Of a DNA stretch of 39,366 nucleotides, positions 1-8,317 are shown piece by piece. Both the position numbers and the translations under genes were made by a program. This stretch comes from Lachnospiraceae bacterium. GTDB taxonomy: Bacteria; Bacillota; Clostridia; Lachnospirales; Lachnospiraceae. Location: the NCBI GenBank assembly GCA_022792835.1, contig JAAWBT010000068.1, forward strand, positions 1 through 39,366. Direction: 5' to 3'. Positions within the stretch are counted from its first letter, which is position 1; each line of letters opens with the position of its first letter. Under the pieces are notes generated by a model. That model had not been told where the DNA came from and ran no database searches. It saw only the letters and a program-made list of their open reading frames with translations.

Positions 1-94
1 CACAGAATTGCCTGTCCGCAAACCATTTTTTTGCCATTTTTTATAATTTTTGTATATTTTCCGGTACAATATTTGGTAACTTTTTATCAGGCTG

Positions 95-979
95 TCATTT
101 TTCCAGCATTTTGAGAATTTCTTCCAGGTCCTCCGCCTCAAACTGATAGTTCTCATTGCAGAAATGGCACGACACCTGGGCCGGCTCACCGGACGCAATC
201 ATATCCTTAAGTTCCTCCTTTCCCACACTGACCAGGGCCTTTTTTACCCTTTCTCTGGAACAGTCACAGAAAAACCGTGTGGGGCTCCGATCCAGAATCT
301 CCAGGCCAAACTCCCCCAGAACATCCGAAAGGATTGCCTCCGGGTTTTTTCCGGCATCCAAAAGAGAGGTGACAGACTTTATCTCTCCCAGCCGTTTTTC
401 CAGCCGCCCGATCACATCCTCTTTGGCCTCTGGCATGAGCTGAATGATAAAGCCGCCTGCCTGCCGCACCGTATTTTCCCGGTTCATAAGTACCCCCAAA
501 GCCACTGAAGAAGGAGTCTGCTCGGAAAGTGCATAATAATAAGTAAGATCCTCCGCGATCTCTCCGCTCACCAGATCAATCTGTCCTGAATACGGTTCTT
601 TTAAACCAATGTCCCGGATCACAGTGAGAGTCCCCCTCCCCACAGCTCCTGCCACATCAAGCTTTCCGTCGCTGCGGGCGTGAAGAAGCACCTTGGGATT
701 CATGGCCAGCCCCTTCACGTCTGCATGGGAATTTGCCGTGACAGTAATCCCGCCGATGGGACCATCCCCCTGGACCCGTAAAGTCAAAACATCCTTCTCC
801 CCCTTCATCATAGCTCCCATCATAGCTCCCGCCGAAAGAAGCCGCCCCAGGGCCGCCGTCGCCACAGGGCTGGTATTATGCCGCCTTCTGGCCTCCTCCA
901 CCAGATTCCTGGAAGTCACCGCAAATGCTCGTATGCTTCCCTCCGCTGCCGTTGCCCGGACGATATAGTCTCCATCCAT
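95..979 (-). CDS. hslO: Hsp33 redox-regulated chaperonin
   Basis: Cytosolic holdase chaperone that is activated when its zinc centre is oxidised. The sequence starts with the family-typical DYIVRATAAEG and ends with the zinc-binding cysteines, CDC followed about 30 residues later by CHFC, so all four redox cysteines are present. The 294-residue length is normal for Hsp33. I chose the ATG at 979 because the upstream GAGGAGA lies only one base from the ATG at 988 but about nine bases from this one. It is the second gene of a unit with the methyltransferase that ends at 998, with an 18-base gap, so the two probably share the promoter near 1907-1934. Oxidative-stress activation is known for the family, not shown here. 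Confidence 0.95.
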   Translation of the reverse strand: MDGDYIVRATAAEGSIRAFAVTSRNLVEEARRRHNTSPVATAALGRLLSAGAMMGAMMKGEKDVLTLRVQGDGPIGGITVTANSHADVKGLAMNPKVLLHARSDGKLDVAGAVGRGTLTVIRDIGLKEPYSGQIDLVSGEIAEDLTYYYALSEQTPSSVALGVLMNRENTVRQAGGFIIQLMPEAKEDVIGRLEKRLGEIKSVTSLLDAGKNPEAILSDVLGEFGLEILDRSPTRFFCDCSRERVKKALVSVGKEELKDMIASGEPAQVSCHFCNENYQFEAEDLEEILKMLEK

Positions 980-997
980 CACTTCCATTCTCCTCTC

Positions 998-1804
998 TTA
1001 ATTCTTCTCGTTTTCCCGTTCTCTCTCAGTATTTCCCACTTTTCCCCGTTCTTTTGCGATCACATAGATCCGCCCGCTCATCTTTTCCGGCGGTTCTTTT
1101 GTAAACGCATCATAAACTGTGACAAAATCCATCCCCGCCTCCAAAAGCGCCTGCTTTATTTCTTCCAGAGAATAAGCCCGCTGGTAATGAAATTCCTCCT
1201 CTTTTCGAAAAAGTCCACTTTCTTCTTTGATAAAAAGCGTCAGCCCATATTCATTGATCTTCTGATCCTCATCGTAGTAATTGTCCCAGATAAAACTCTG
1301 ATCCTCCCTGTTCTCTGCAATAATCCGATCTCCCAAAAGCTCTCTGTACTTATATTCCGTGTTCAGGTCAAAAATAAACACCCCGCCAGGATCCAGATAA
1401 TTATTGACCAGCCTAAATACCTGAACCAGTTCTTCGTACTCCGTAATATAATTCATCGAATCACAGACACTCACCACAGCCCTCACCGTACCGTAGAGTT
1501 CAAACTCCCGCATATCCTGCAGAAGATAGAGGATGTCTAGTCCTGTTTTTTCCCTCTTTTCCATGGCAATCCCCAGCATTTCCTCCGAAGAGTCAATGCC
1601 AATCATATCGTAACCTGCCTGTGCGAGAAGCTCTGTCATGGCTCCTGTACCACAGCCAAGCTCTGCCACCAGTCCGCCGGCACAGCCACATTCCCTCAAA
1701 AGCCCGCTCAGATAAGCACACCATTCTTCATAGGGGACATTGTCCATAAATTCATCGTACACTTTCGCAAAACCAGTGTAAGTCCCGCTGTCCTCATATT
1801 CCAT
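998..1804 (-). CDS. Class I SAM-dependent methyltransferase
   Basis: Predicted cytosolic methyltransferase of 268 residues. Motif I, AELGCGTGAMTELL, followed by an acidic motif II (GIDSSEEML), gives a Rossmann-like SAM-binding fold. A middle segment (VVSVCDSMNYI) matches post-I motifs of the class. The N-terminus (YTGFAKVYDEFMDNVPYEEW) is typical of the Firmicutes family related to YqeM and CmoA-like small-molecule or tRNA methyltransferases, but the substrate cannot be read from sequence. Start ATG at 1804 follows GGAGAGG with seven bases spacing. It precedes hslO closely, and a hairpin leader lies upstream. Confidence 0.85.
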   Translation of the reverse strand: MEYEDSGTYTGFAKVYDEFMDNVPYEEWCAYLSGLLRECGCAGGLVAELGCGTGAMTELLAQAGYDMIGIDSSEEMLGIAMEKREKTGLDILYLLQDMREFELYGTVRAVVSVCDSMNYITEYEELVQVFRLVNNYLDPGGVFIFDLNTEYKYRELLGDRIIAENREDQSFIWDNYYDEDQKINEYGLTLFIKEESGLFRKEEEFHYQRAYSLEEIKQALLEAGMDFVTVYDAFTKEPPEKMSGRIYVIAKERGKVGNTERERENEKN

Positions 1805-1859
1805 TCCCCATCCTCTCCTTTATGCAAATTTCCTTTTAGCGCCCCTGCACATAAAAAAT

Positions 1860-1892
1860 GTAAAGCCTTTGGTAATCCAACAAAGACTTTAC
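1860..1892 (-). promoter_or_regulatory. Leader hairpin, attenuator-like, before methyltransferase-hslO
   Basis: Arms at 1860-1871 and 1881-1892 are 12 bases each with one mismatch and a nine-base loop. On the minus strand the hairpin is followed directly by A and six T residues (1853-1859). It begins only a few bases after the predicted transcription start, so it could be an attenuator, an operator or a 5' stabiliser. The stem is AT-rich, so termination may be weak. Confidence 0.35.
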
Positions 1893-1906
1893 GCCTGGAT
1901 AACCTC

Positions 1907-1934
1907 ATTATACCAGATATCTGCCAAAAGCCAA
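1907..1934 (-). promoter_or_regulatory. Sigma-A promoter of methyltransferase-hslO unit
   Basis: On the minus strand TTGGCT (1929-1934) and TATAAT (1907-1912) are separated by 16 bases. The predicted start lies near 1900, about 95 bases before the methyltransferase start codon. Confidence 0.5.
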
Positions 1935-1966
1935 AACAAAAATTCAGAATAAAAAAATTTAAAAAA

Positions 1967-2082
1967 GAGGTATAAGCTTTCTCTTTCCGGGCATACTTAA
2001 GATAGTACCAAAGAAAAGAGAAATACTTATCCTCCCCTTTTGATTATCCCCTCACTGCCAATGCGGCGGTGGGGGGATTTTT
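1967..2082 (+). ncRNA. Possible structured small RNA ending in a terminator
   Basis: This stretch has no gene. A long imperfect hairpin joins 1967-1986 with 2015-2034 (blocks of 4, 5 and 9 paired bases separated by small bulges). Its loop contains a small TACT/AGTA stem. It is followed by the terminator hairpin at 2048-2076 and a T-run. The terminator pairs fully only on the plus strand, where two positions are G-U; on the minus strand they become A-C mismatches. I find no convincing plus-strand promoter and recognise no known RNA family. It could instead be the 3' region of the ATPase mRNA. Confidence 0.3.
2048..2082 (+). terminator. Intrinsic terminator, plus-strand orientation
   Basis: CCCCTCACTGCC (2048-2059) pairs with 2065-2076 over 12 bases including two G-U pairs, with a five-base loop, followed by ATTTTTG. 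No plus-strand gene precedes it, which is why a small RNA is suspected. Confidence 0.55.
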
Positions 2083-2108
2083 GCGTCGTCTCTCTTTTAT
2101 GCCTCCCT

Positions 2109-4448
2109 CTATTTCCTGTACAGAATGCGGACGGAATTGAGCACACAGAGCATAGCTACCCCGGTGTCGGCAAATACGGCTGCCCACATAGAAGCAAAGC
2201 CGCAAAGGCCCAGAATCATAACAGCCACTTTAATGATCAGGGCAAAAATCACATTCTGCCAGGAAATCCTCCTGGTACTCTTTGCAATCTGAAGGGACCT
2301 GGGGATCGCCTCCATGCCGGAGGTCATAAAGACCACATCCGCCGCTTCCAGGGCAGCATCGGCGCCGCTCCCCATGGCGGCCCCCACATCGGCGCCGGCT
2401 AGAACAGGGGCATCATTGATTCCGTCACCCACATACATAACTGGACCGTATTTGCTTCTCAGATTTTTCAGCTCCGACAGTTTATCTTCTGGAAGAAGCT
2501 TCGCCCGCACTTCATCCAACCCGATCTCTCTGGCCACAGCCTCCGCACTTTCTTTCCGGTCACCAGTCAGCATAGCTGTGGCCACACGCAGCTTTTTCAG
2601 TGCCACAAGGGCTGTCTTTGCATCTTTCTTGATGGTATCCGAAACCAGAATCCTTCCGGCATAAACACCATCCACAGCGATATAGACTTCCGAGCCTGCA
2701 GCTGTACTCTCTTCCTCATCCATAAAAACCCCGAATTGGTCCATCAGCTTTTTGTTGCCGCAGAGAATTTCCCTGCCCTCTAAAAACGCACGGATCCCGT
2801 GTCCGGCAATCTCTTCCATACTGTCCGCTTCTGCATAAGCCAGTCCCCGCGCCCTCGCCTCCTGAACAATGCTGGCGGCAATGGGATGGGTTGAATTTTG
2901 CTCGCAGCCCGCACAGATTTCGAGAAGCTTTTCCTCATTCATCCTCCCGCCCTTTGCCAGCGAAATACTCTGGACAATGAAATTCCCTTCTGTTACAGTT
3001 CCCGTCTTATCCATAAGGACTGCTTTGACTGTACTCATCGCCTCAATGGAAATTCCTCCCTTAAAAAGAATTCCCTCTTTGGAGCCTGCCCCTATACCGG
3101 AGAAAAATGCCAAAGGCACACTCAGTACCAGGGCACAGGGACAACTCATGACCAGGAAGGAAAGCGCCGTGTAGACCCAGTAATCCCATTCTCCTGTCAC
3201 CATGGAGGGGATGATAGCTGTTGCGACGGCCACTGCCACCACCACAGGAGTGTAAACTTTTGCAAACCGGGTGATAAACCGATCCATTTTCGGCTTGCTG
3301 GCCGCCGCATTTTCCACAGCATCCAGAATCCTGGTGACCATGGATTCCTCTAACGGCTTTTCCACCCGCAGCTTAATCTGCCCAGAAGTATTCACACAAC
3401 CGGAAATAACCGTATCTCCCACGGTCCGATGAAAGGGAACCGGCTCTCCCGTAACAGGGGAGGTATCGATCCGGCTCTCTCCCTCCATGATCACACCGTC
3501 CAGGGGAATTCTGTCTCCGGGACGCACCAGCAGGATATCCCCCACCTTCGCCTCCCCGGCGCCTATGACCTGAATTCCTTCTGCTGTTTCCAGGTTCACT
3601 ACCTCCGGCCGAAGATCCACCGCCTCCATAATCTGACTTCTGCTCTTGGCCACTGCCCTCTCTTCAAAGAATTCTCCAATCCGGTAGAAAAGCATGACCC
3701 CGACTGCTTCCGGGTAATCTCCAATAATAAAAGCTCCCACTGTCGCGGCACTCATCAGAAAGTTTTCGTCAAAGACATGGCCCTTAGTCATGTTTCTGAG
3801 CGCGGTCCAGAGAATTTTCACTCCCAGGAGCAGATAAGCCACCACATAGACCGGAAACACCCCCATCTCCTCAACGCCTGTAATCTCCTCCAGAGTCACG
3901 CCAGTGATAAACAGAAGCGCGCCGATAAGAATACAGGCAAGTGTTTTTCTTCCTTCTGACTCTACCTTTTTTTCTCTGACCTTCTGTTTTGACGCTTCTC
4001 TGCCGCCCTGATCAACCACCCGCACATCCGGCTCAATGGATCTGCAGATTTTTTCAATCTGCGGCTTCAGTCCCTCCGGATCCTCTGCCGTAAGGCGAAG
4101 CTGTTTTGACGCATAGACGATCGCCGCTGATTCTACCCCGGGCAGCCCAGCAATCTTTTCCTCCATCTTGGCTGCACAGTGGGCACAGCTAAGGTTTTCC
4201 AAAAGGTAGAAGTACATTCCGGCCTGTTCTCCCGAAGCCTGCGCCGCAGCCAGCTCCTCCTGTGCCTGGGAGTGCTTGTGATCATGACCGCACCCTGATT
4301 CATGGCCATGGGCATGGTCATGATGATGATCGTGACCGCACCCACATTCTCCCTCCCCATGATGATGTTCATGGTGAGAATGGTCATGTCCACAACCGCA
4401 GCCGCATTCCTCCGGCTGATGCTCTAAAATCTGTGTGAAATGCCTCAT
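2109..4448 (-). CDS. Zn/Cd/Pb-exporting P1B-type ATPase with His-rich N-terminus
   Basis: Membrane pump of 779 residues that exports divalent heavy metals using ATP. Residues 13-60 are packed with His and Cys (GCGCGHDHSHH, GHDHHHDHAHGHE), forming a metal-binding tail. A heavy-metal-associated domain follows with CAHC at 88-91. The actuator motif PVTGE lies at 331-335, the transmembrane CPC at 436-438, the phosphorylation motif DKTGT at 480-484, then THPIA and GDGINDAP near the end. The final membrane region has ADTGVAML, whose Asp is typical of the ZntA/CadA Zn-Cd group rather than copper pumps. ATG at 4448 follows AGGAGG. An ArsR-like operator overlaps its promoter, so metal induction is likely, but no ArsR gene is nearby. 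Confidence 0.93.
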   Translation of the reverse strand: MRHFTQILEHQPEECGCGCGHDHSHHEHHHGEGECGCGHDHHHDHAHGHESGCGHDHKHSQAQEELAAAQASGEQAGMYFYLLENLSCAHCAAKMEEKIAGLPGVESAAIVYASKQLRLTAEDPEGLKPQIEKICRSIEPDVRVVDQGGREASKQKVREKKVESEGRKTLACILIGALLFITGVTLEEITGVEEMGVFPVYVVAYLLLGVKILWTALRNMTKGHVFDENFLMSAATVGAFIIGDYPEAVGVMLFYRIGEFFEERAVAKSRSQIMEAVDLRPEVVNLETAEGIQVIGAGEAKVGDILLVRPGDRIPLDGVIMEGESRIDTSPVTGEPVPFHRTVGDTVISGCVNTSGQIKLRVEKPLEESMVTRILDAVENAAASKPKMDRFITRFAKVYTPVVVAVAVATAIIPSMVTGEWDYWVYTALSFLVMSCPCALVLSVPLAFFSGIGAGSKEGILFKGGISIEAMSTVKAVLMDKTGTVTEGNFIVQSISLAKGGRMNEEKLLEICAGCEQNSTHPIAASIVQEARARGLAYAEADSMEEIAGHGIRAFLEGREILCGNKKLMDQFGVFMDEEESTAAGSEVYIAVDGVYAGRILVSDTIKKDAKTALVALKKLRVATAMLTGDRKESAEAVAREIGLDEVRAKLLPEDKLSELKNLRSKYGPVMYVGDGINDAPVLAGADVGAAMGSGADAALEAADVVFMTSGMEAIPRSLQIAKSTRRISWQNVIFALIIKVAVMILGLCGFASMWAAVFADTGVAMLCVLNSVRILYRK

Positions 4449-4463
4449 AACAATCCTCCTGTG

Positions 4464-4493
4464 GCATCCGAGTATTTAAAGGTTTTCGGATGC
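4464..4493 (-). promoter_or_regulatory. Leader hairpin before the metal ATPase
   Basis: GCATCCGA (4464-4471) pairs perfectly with TCGGATGC (4486-4493), just upstream of the AGGAGG ribosome binding site. It could affect mRNA stability or translation. No T-run follows, so it is not a terminator. Confidence 0.3.
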
Positions 4494-4510
4494 AGATAAT
4501 GTTAGACATA

Positions 4511-4532
4511 CGTATGAACAAATACTCATACG
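4511..4532 (-). promoter_or_regulatory. ArsR/SmtB-type metal-sensor operator
   Basis: CGTATGA (4511-4517) and TCATACG (4526-4532) form a perfect inverted repeat around an eight-base spacer containing ACAAATAC. This resembles the TGAACA...ATTCA operators of SmtB, CzrA and CadC repressors, known from the family. It sits directly downstream of the -10 box of the ATPase promoter, where a bound repressor would block transcription. Confidence 0.6.
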
Positions 4533-4535
4533 TTC

Positions 4536-4564
4536 ATTTAAACATCTTTAGATATAATTGTCAA
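4536..4564 (-). promoter_or_regulatory. Sigma-A promoter of the metal ATPase
   Basis: On the minus strand a consensus TTGACA (4559-4564) and TTAAAT (4536-4541) are 17 bases apart. The operator at 4511-4532 begins three bases after the -10 box. Confidence 0.6.
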
Positions 4565-4610
4565 GCCTTTCCTTAAATGAAAGCCGGAAAATTACTTAAT
4601 ATACGCTAAA

Positions 4611-4649
4611 CAGCGCCAGATGAGAGCCAATGGGCCCCGTCTGGCGCTG
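4611..4649 (-). terminator. Hairpin after the chemoreceptor gene, probable terminator
   Basis: CAGCGCCAGA (4611-4620) pairs perfectly with 4640-4649 over ten bases around a 19-base loop. Only three T residues follow on the minus strand, so termination may be weak. It lies between the chemoreceptor stop and the ATPase promoter. Confidence 0.4.
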
Positions 4650-4696
4650 ATCGAAGTGGATTATAGACCTAAAATAAGTTCTGATGTGCCAGGCCT

Positions 4697-6724
4697 TTAC
4701 TGAATGCGAAACTGTCCGATCAAGCGGTTCAGGGTTTTAGCCTGGTTGGACAACTCATTAGAAACTGCCGCGCTCTCCTCTGCAGCAGCGGAGTTGGCCT
4801 GTATAACCCCTGAAACCTCCTTAATCCTGTTTTCCACCGAAACCACCATTTCTGACTGCTGAACACTGGCAAGTGCAATCTCATCCATCAGTGTTTTGAT
4901 CGAACGGACACATTCATTAATGACCTGTACCGCAGAAATAGCAAGGTTTGTAGATTCTGTACCCGTCTTTACATCCTGAAGTGAACGTCCAATCAGGGTT
5001 CCCGTACTTTGTGCCGCTTCACCAGACCTGGCCGCAAGATTTCTCACCTCGTCCGCCACAACTGAGAAACCCTTACCTGCAGCTCCCGCTCTGGCCGCCT
5101 CAATCGCAGCATTCAATGCAAGGATATTCGTCTGGAAAGCAATGTCCTCAATCGCTTTTATGATACTGCCGATCTGTGCTGAAGACTGGTCAATATTGGT
5201 GGTAGCTGTAATGAGCTGTTCCATTTTTTTATCAGCCTCAGCCGCATATCCGGTAGCCTTGTCAACCAGATCACTGGCATCGCTGCAGCGGGTCTTGCTG
5301 CTTTGAATCTGTTCCGTAATGTCTGTGACATTGGATACCAGCCCGTCCATGGAAACCTTTTGCTGCATAGCCCCCTCGGACAAAGCCTGAGCGCCTGTGG
5401 ACACCTGGTTCGCACTGCTTCCCACCTGATTTGCGATGTCCGCAATGTCTCGCATTACATCCATAAGATGGGTACGAATGCTTTTCAGGCTTTCAGCCAG
5501 GACTTTAAAGTCACCGATATAATAATCCTCATTCTTTGTGACGTCCACAGCGATATTGCCGTCTGCCAACTCTCCCAAAATCCGGCCCACATCGTCGATC
5601 GTTTTCCTCAGACAGTCACAGACATGATGGATCGTCTGTGCAATCATGCCTATTTCATCTGTTCTGCCGTAAAAATCCTCCAGGCCCTGGTCAACAGAAA
5701 GCTCCAGATTGCCAAGGCGCCGGATCGCGCTTTCCATGATCATAAGCTCCCTGCCTTCCCGGTGCAGAATAAACAAAGTCACCAGTATAATGACTACTGT
5801 TACCAGTGCGCACAGAACTCCCACTGTAATACGTACAGTCAGTACTCTTCCATAAACCTCCGCCGCATTGTCACGAACCATGAAAACCCAGTTCCGGTCC
5901 TCCAGATATTTATAAACCACCAGCTGTTTTACTCCATTCTCATCTCGGTAAGAATACGTGCCTGCCTCCGTACTGCCATCTGACTGGATCCGTTCCAGAA
6001 TTTCCTGATAGCCGTTGTCTGTGGTTTCCGTGTTCAGCAGCGCCTCATCCGGATGATATAGATAAGTACCGGTTTCCACATTCAAAAATACATATTCACT
6101 GTTGGGCAGTCCCTTCAGATCCAAATTCAGAAGCGCATCCATTAACCGGCTGGCGTAAACGCCCGCGCCCACATAACCAATACATTCCGTACCCTCAAAC
6201 AGTGGATAATACATAGAAAGGATCATACTTCCAGTTCCCGGAGATTTCATGATTCCCAAATTTGTCAGCTGGGGACGAGCCAAAATCGTATCGCGGAACA
6301 CTTCCAGAGAATCCCCGCTCCGTGTGGTAATCCCGACTGCCGCCTTGGAAGTATGTGTCAGTACATATGTGTCAGGAGTGCTGATATATAATCCCTCAAA
6401 CACGCCTTTGACTGCAGCAAAATCTTCCGTGTACTGCTGCCCTTTCTGCAGCAGCTCCGAATCCTCTGGGTTTAAAAGAAGTTCCCGGACCTCGCTTCCA
6501 AGGGCAAAGGCTGTCATGTATTCCTCTGCAGAAGCCACATAATCGTTGATAATCGAGGCTCTGGATTCCACAGCGTCGATCATCTGATTTGTAATATTGT
6601 TCTCCACCATAGAAGCAGTGCGGTCAGACACCACAAACCATAGCAACAACATACCTGTACAGGTAATCGCCGAGGTAATCATGCCAATGCGGGCCGCAAG
6701 TTTTCGATTTACCAGAAATTTCAT
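4697..6724 (-). CDS. Methyl-accepting chemotaxis protein, dCache sensor
   Basis: Membrane chemoreceptor of 675 residues that signals to CheA/CheW. It has an N-terminal membrane segment (residues about 10-30), a large extracytoplasmic region resembling a dCache domain (about 35-300, with [15 protein letters not shown] and [13 protein letters not shown]), a second membrane segment near 310-330, a HAMP region and a cytoplasmic signalling domain. The conserved hairpin tip is visible as [21 protein letters not shown] chose the ATG at 6724 because AGGGGG lies seven bases upstream; an in-frame extension of 40 codons has no such site and no family similarity. The ligand is unknown; dCache domains commonly bind amino acids or other small molecules. 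No other chemotaxis genes lie nearby. Confidence 0.93.
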   Translation of the reverse strand: MKFLVNRKLAARIGMITSAITCTGMLLLWFVVSDRTASMVENNITNQMIDAVESRASIINDYVASAEEYMTAFALGSEVRELLLNPEDSELLQKGQQYTEDFAAVKGVFEGLYISTPDTYVLTHTSKAAVGITTRSGDSLEVFRDTILARPQLTNLGIMKSPGTGSMILSMYYPLFEGTECIGYVGAGVYASRLMDALLNLDLKGLPNSEYVFLNVETGTYLYHPDEALLNTETTDNGYQEILERIQSDGSTEAGTYSYRDENGVKQLVVYKYLEDRNWVFMVRDNAAEVYGRVLTVRITVGVLCALVTVVIILVTLFILHREGRELMIMESAIRRLGNLELSVDQGLEDFYGRTDEIGMIAQTIHHVCDCLRKTIDDVGRILGELADGNIAVDVTKNEDYYIGDFKVLAESLKSIRTHLMDVMRDIADIANQVGSSANQVSTGAQALSEGAMQQKVSMDGLVSNVTDITEQIQSSKTRCSDASDLVDKATGYAAEADKKMEQLITATTNIDQSSAQIGSIIKAIEDIAFQTNILALNAAIEAARAGAAGKGFSVVADEVRNLAARSGEAAQSTGTLIGRSLQDVKTGTESTNLAISAVQVINECVRSIKTLMDEIALASVQQSEMVVSVENRIKEVSGVIQANSAAAEESAAVSNELSNQAKTLNRLIGQFRIQ

Positions 6725-6840
6725 TTCAATCCCCCTGTAATGCAAAATCTCATTTGGCAGTGCACCGGTTCCTTTCCTACCGGCCAAACGCTGCCACCTC
6801 TTTGCTGCGCAGATAATTTTAGCACGAAATTTCTGACCTT

Positions 6841-7008
6841 TCAAGAGAATCGCGTCAAATCCATACCAAATTTTCTGCTACGATTGTTTCTCAGATTTTC
6901 CACTTTTCTCCTCTCATCTCTTTTCTTCTCCTGCTCTTTTCTCGCCTCGTCGCACTCCTCATCTATCTCATAAACGGAATCTTCATCAATGATCAGTCTG
7001 GTTTTCAT
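6841..7008 (-). CDS. Small charged hypothetical protein, 55 residues
   Basis: The frame encodes a 55-residue protein beginning [19 protein letters not shown], with a central run rich in Glu, Lys and Arg and a basic C-terminus ([10 protein letters not shown]). A near-perfect AAGGAGG lies four to five bases before the ATG at 7008, which is the main reason for calling it. The middle is predicted to be a highly charged helix. I recognise no family. It is upstream of and co-oriented with the chemoreceptor, whose start is 116 bases away, so the two may share a transcript. The function is unknown. Confidence 0.65.
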   Translation of the reverse strand: MKTRLIIDEDSVYEIDEECDEARKEQEKKRDERRKVENLRNNRSRKFGMDLTRFS

Positions 7009-7098
7009 AAGACCTCCTTACCAAATACATTTCCAAACACTTATTTCTACCTCTCTATCATCTTATGCCGCCTCCCCGGCTTTGGCCCCGGCGAATGC

Positions 7099-7125
7099 AT
7101 ACCCCGGCACACTCCCGCATACATT
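7099..7125 (+). promoter_or_regulatory. Sigma-E-like sporulation promoter
   Basis: ATA (7099-7101), a 16-base spacer and CATACATT (7118-7125) match the known mother-cell sigma-E pattern ATA-N16-18-CATACAnT. The predicted start near 7132 is about 20 bases before the first gene. No convincing sigma-A promoter is visible here. This is a consensus match by eye. Confidence 0.45.
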
Positions 7126-7153
7126 AAACAGAAAAAAACTATGAGGTGTCATT

Positions 7154-7759
7154 TTGGAGCAAATGGACCTAAAGGCAACAGAATTGGACAAAATGACCTG
7201 CAGCTACGACCTTCAGATGCTAAAAGCCGCCCTCACCTATTTTCCACCCCAGCCAAAACGATTTCTGTCCCTATTTATTAAGGTACAGGAACTTAAAAAT
7301 ACGTTCCGGCTGGTTTCCGCTTCCGAAACTGCCGGCTTCCTGAATATCTGCTCTACTCCAGAAAGCACTCCGAAGCAGGGATTTTTTGATATCTGGAATG
7401 AGATCAAAGATTACGGCAGCCCGGAACAGCAGAAAATGTTTGACCGGCTGAGTCAAGCCATCCAGCTTTCCAGCATGTACGAACAGATGCAGGCAGCTTC
7501 GGGAAACACAGAACAGCCAGACACGCCGCCTCCCAGGGCAACACCGGAAGAACCATCCATTTCCTCTCAGGAAGAGGAGCTTTCCCAAGACCTTGCAGCT
7601 GCAAGCCTGTCTGACACCCCCCCTGTTCCGGGAACTGGAAAAGAGGCAGATTTCCGCACCTGCATCCGGAATTCTCTAAGCCCAGAAAACCAGGCGCTCT
7701 TTGATTCTTACAGCGCCATGTTCCATTCACAGAAAACCTTTTCAGAAAAGGAGACTTAA
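7154..7759 (+). CDS. Hypothetical protein, possible sporulation gene
   Basis: Unknown protein of 201 residues. The N-terminal half (about 15-60) is a helical hydrophobic region, LQMLKAALTYFPPQPKRFLS. The middle (about 115-170) is low-complexity and rich in Pro, Glu and Ser. The C-terminus (SLSPENQALFDSYSAMF) resembles the end of the next gene's product (MSPEEQSRIDMLRKM), so the two may be distantly related. The start is uncertain: TTG at 7154 follows GAGGTG by five bases, while ATG at 7163 follows a closer GGAG. It has no signal peptide or membrane segment. The next gene begins six bases after its stop. The sigma-E-like promoter suggests a mother-cell role, which is only an inference. Confidence 0.75.
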   Translation: MEQMDLKATELDKMTCSYDLQMLKAALTYFPPQPKRFLSLFIKVQELKNTFRLVSASETAGFLNICSTPESTPKQGFFDIWNEIKDYGSPEQQKMFDRLSQAIQLSSMYEQMQAASGNTEQPDTPPPRATPEEPSISSQEEELSQDLAAASLSDTPPVPGTGKEADFRTCIRNSLSPENQALFDSYSAMFHSQKTFSEKET

Positions 7760-7764
7760 CCCTC

Positions 7765-8244
7765 ATGAATAATTATCACAATCCCTACAGAAACCCTTAC
7801 CCCGGTCAGGGAACGAACCGGTTCGCCAATGCTTATGGAACCCCTTCTGCAGACCCAAACGGCCAGACAGATGAAAACAGGCAAAAAGAATCTGGGCAGA
7901 CAAAGGAATCTCATTCTTCCGCCCAGAATCAGGGTCAGAACGTCCCCCCCACCGGCTCTTCTGAAAACACAGGCTGGCAGAACGATCCTTCCTTAAAAAA
8001 TATGGATTTAAAAAAGCTGGCCTTTTTATCAGAACTGGTGGCTGAATCTGGAAACAAATCACTGGATACTCTCCTTCCCTTTCTGATCTCAGCCAATAAA
8101 AATGCCAATGCTATGGGACTTCAGTTCAATGATGCAGAAACCGGACTGCTGCTTGAAGTGTTAAAAAAACATATGAGTCCTGAAGAACAGTCTCGCATCG
8201 ACATGCTCCGGAAAATGGCAGACGTCCTCGGAAAAAAGCAGTAA
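7765..8244 (+). CDS. Hypothetical protein with Asn/Gln/Pro-rich N-terminus
   Basis: Unknown protein of 159 residues. Residues 1-75 are low-complexity and rich in Asn, Gln, Pro, Tyr and Gly (starting NNYHNPYRNPYPGQG), suggesting a disordered or surface-associated tail. Residues about 78-159 form a helical domain with DLKKLAFLSELV and MSPEEQSRIDML. The ATG at 7765 follows AAAGGAGA by about ten bases. It is in one operon with the preceding gene and ends before a bidirectional terminator. No recognised family; Tyr/Pro/Gly-rich tails do occur in spore-surface proteins, consistent with but not proving a sporulation role. Confidence 0.75.
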   Translation: MNNYHNPYRNPYPGQGTNRFANAYGTPSADPNGQTDENRQKESGQTKESHSSAQNQGQNVPPTGSSENTGWQNDPSLKNMDLKKLAFLSELVAESGNKSLDTLLPFLISANKNANAMGLQFNDAETGLLLEVLKKHMSPEEQSRIDMLRKMADVLGKKQ

Positions 8245-8283
8245 CCTTCTGTTTCCTCATCTCTACGCACCTTTGCGCATAAC

Positions 8284-8313
8284 AAAAAAGCTCAGTCAAC
8301 ACTGAGCTTTTTT
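8284..8313. terminator. Bidirectional terminator between hypothetical gene and tRNA-Gly
   Basis: GCTCAGT (8290-8296) pairs with ACTGAGC (8301-8307) around CAAC. Six A residues precede and six T residues follow, so the hairpin can terminate transcripts in both directions. Confidence 0.85.
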
Positions 8314-8317
8314 ATCG

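Noticed and set aside
1..94. Region left of hslO
   Set aside because: It is AT-rich and gene-free, with several T-runs but no convincing hairpin or promoter; I could not assign anything to it.
2040..2402. Plus-strand open frames opposite the metal ATPase
   Set aside because: They lie entirely or mostly antisense to a well-recognised gene and show no ribosome binding site or known domain. The same holds for the other long antisense frames in the window.
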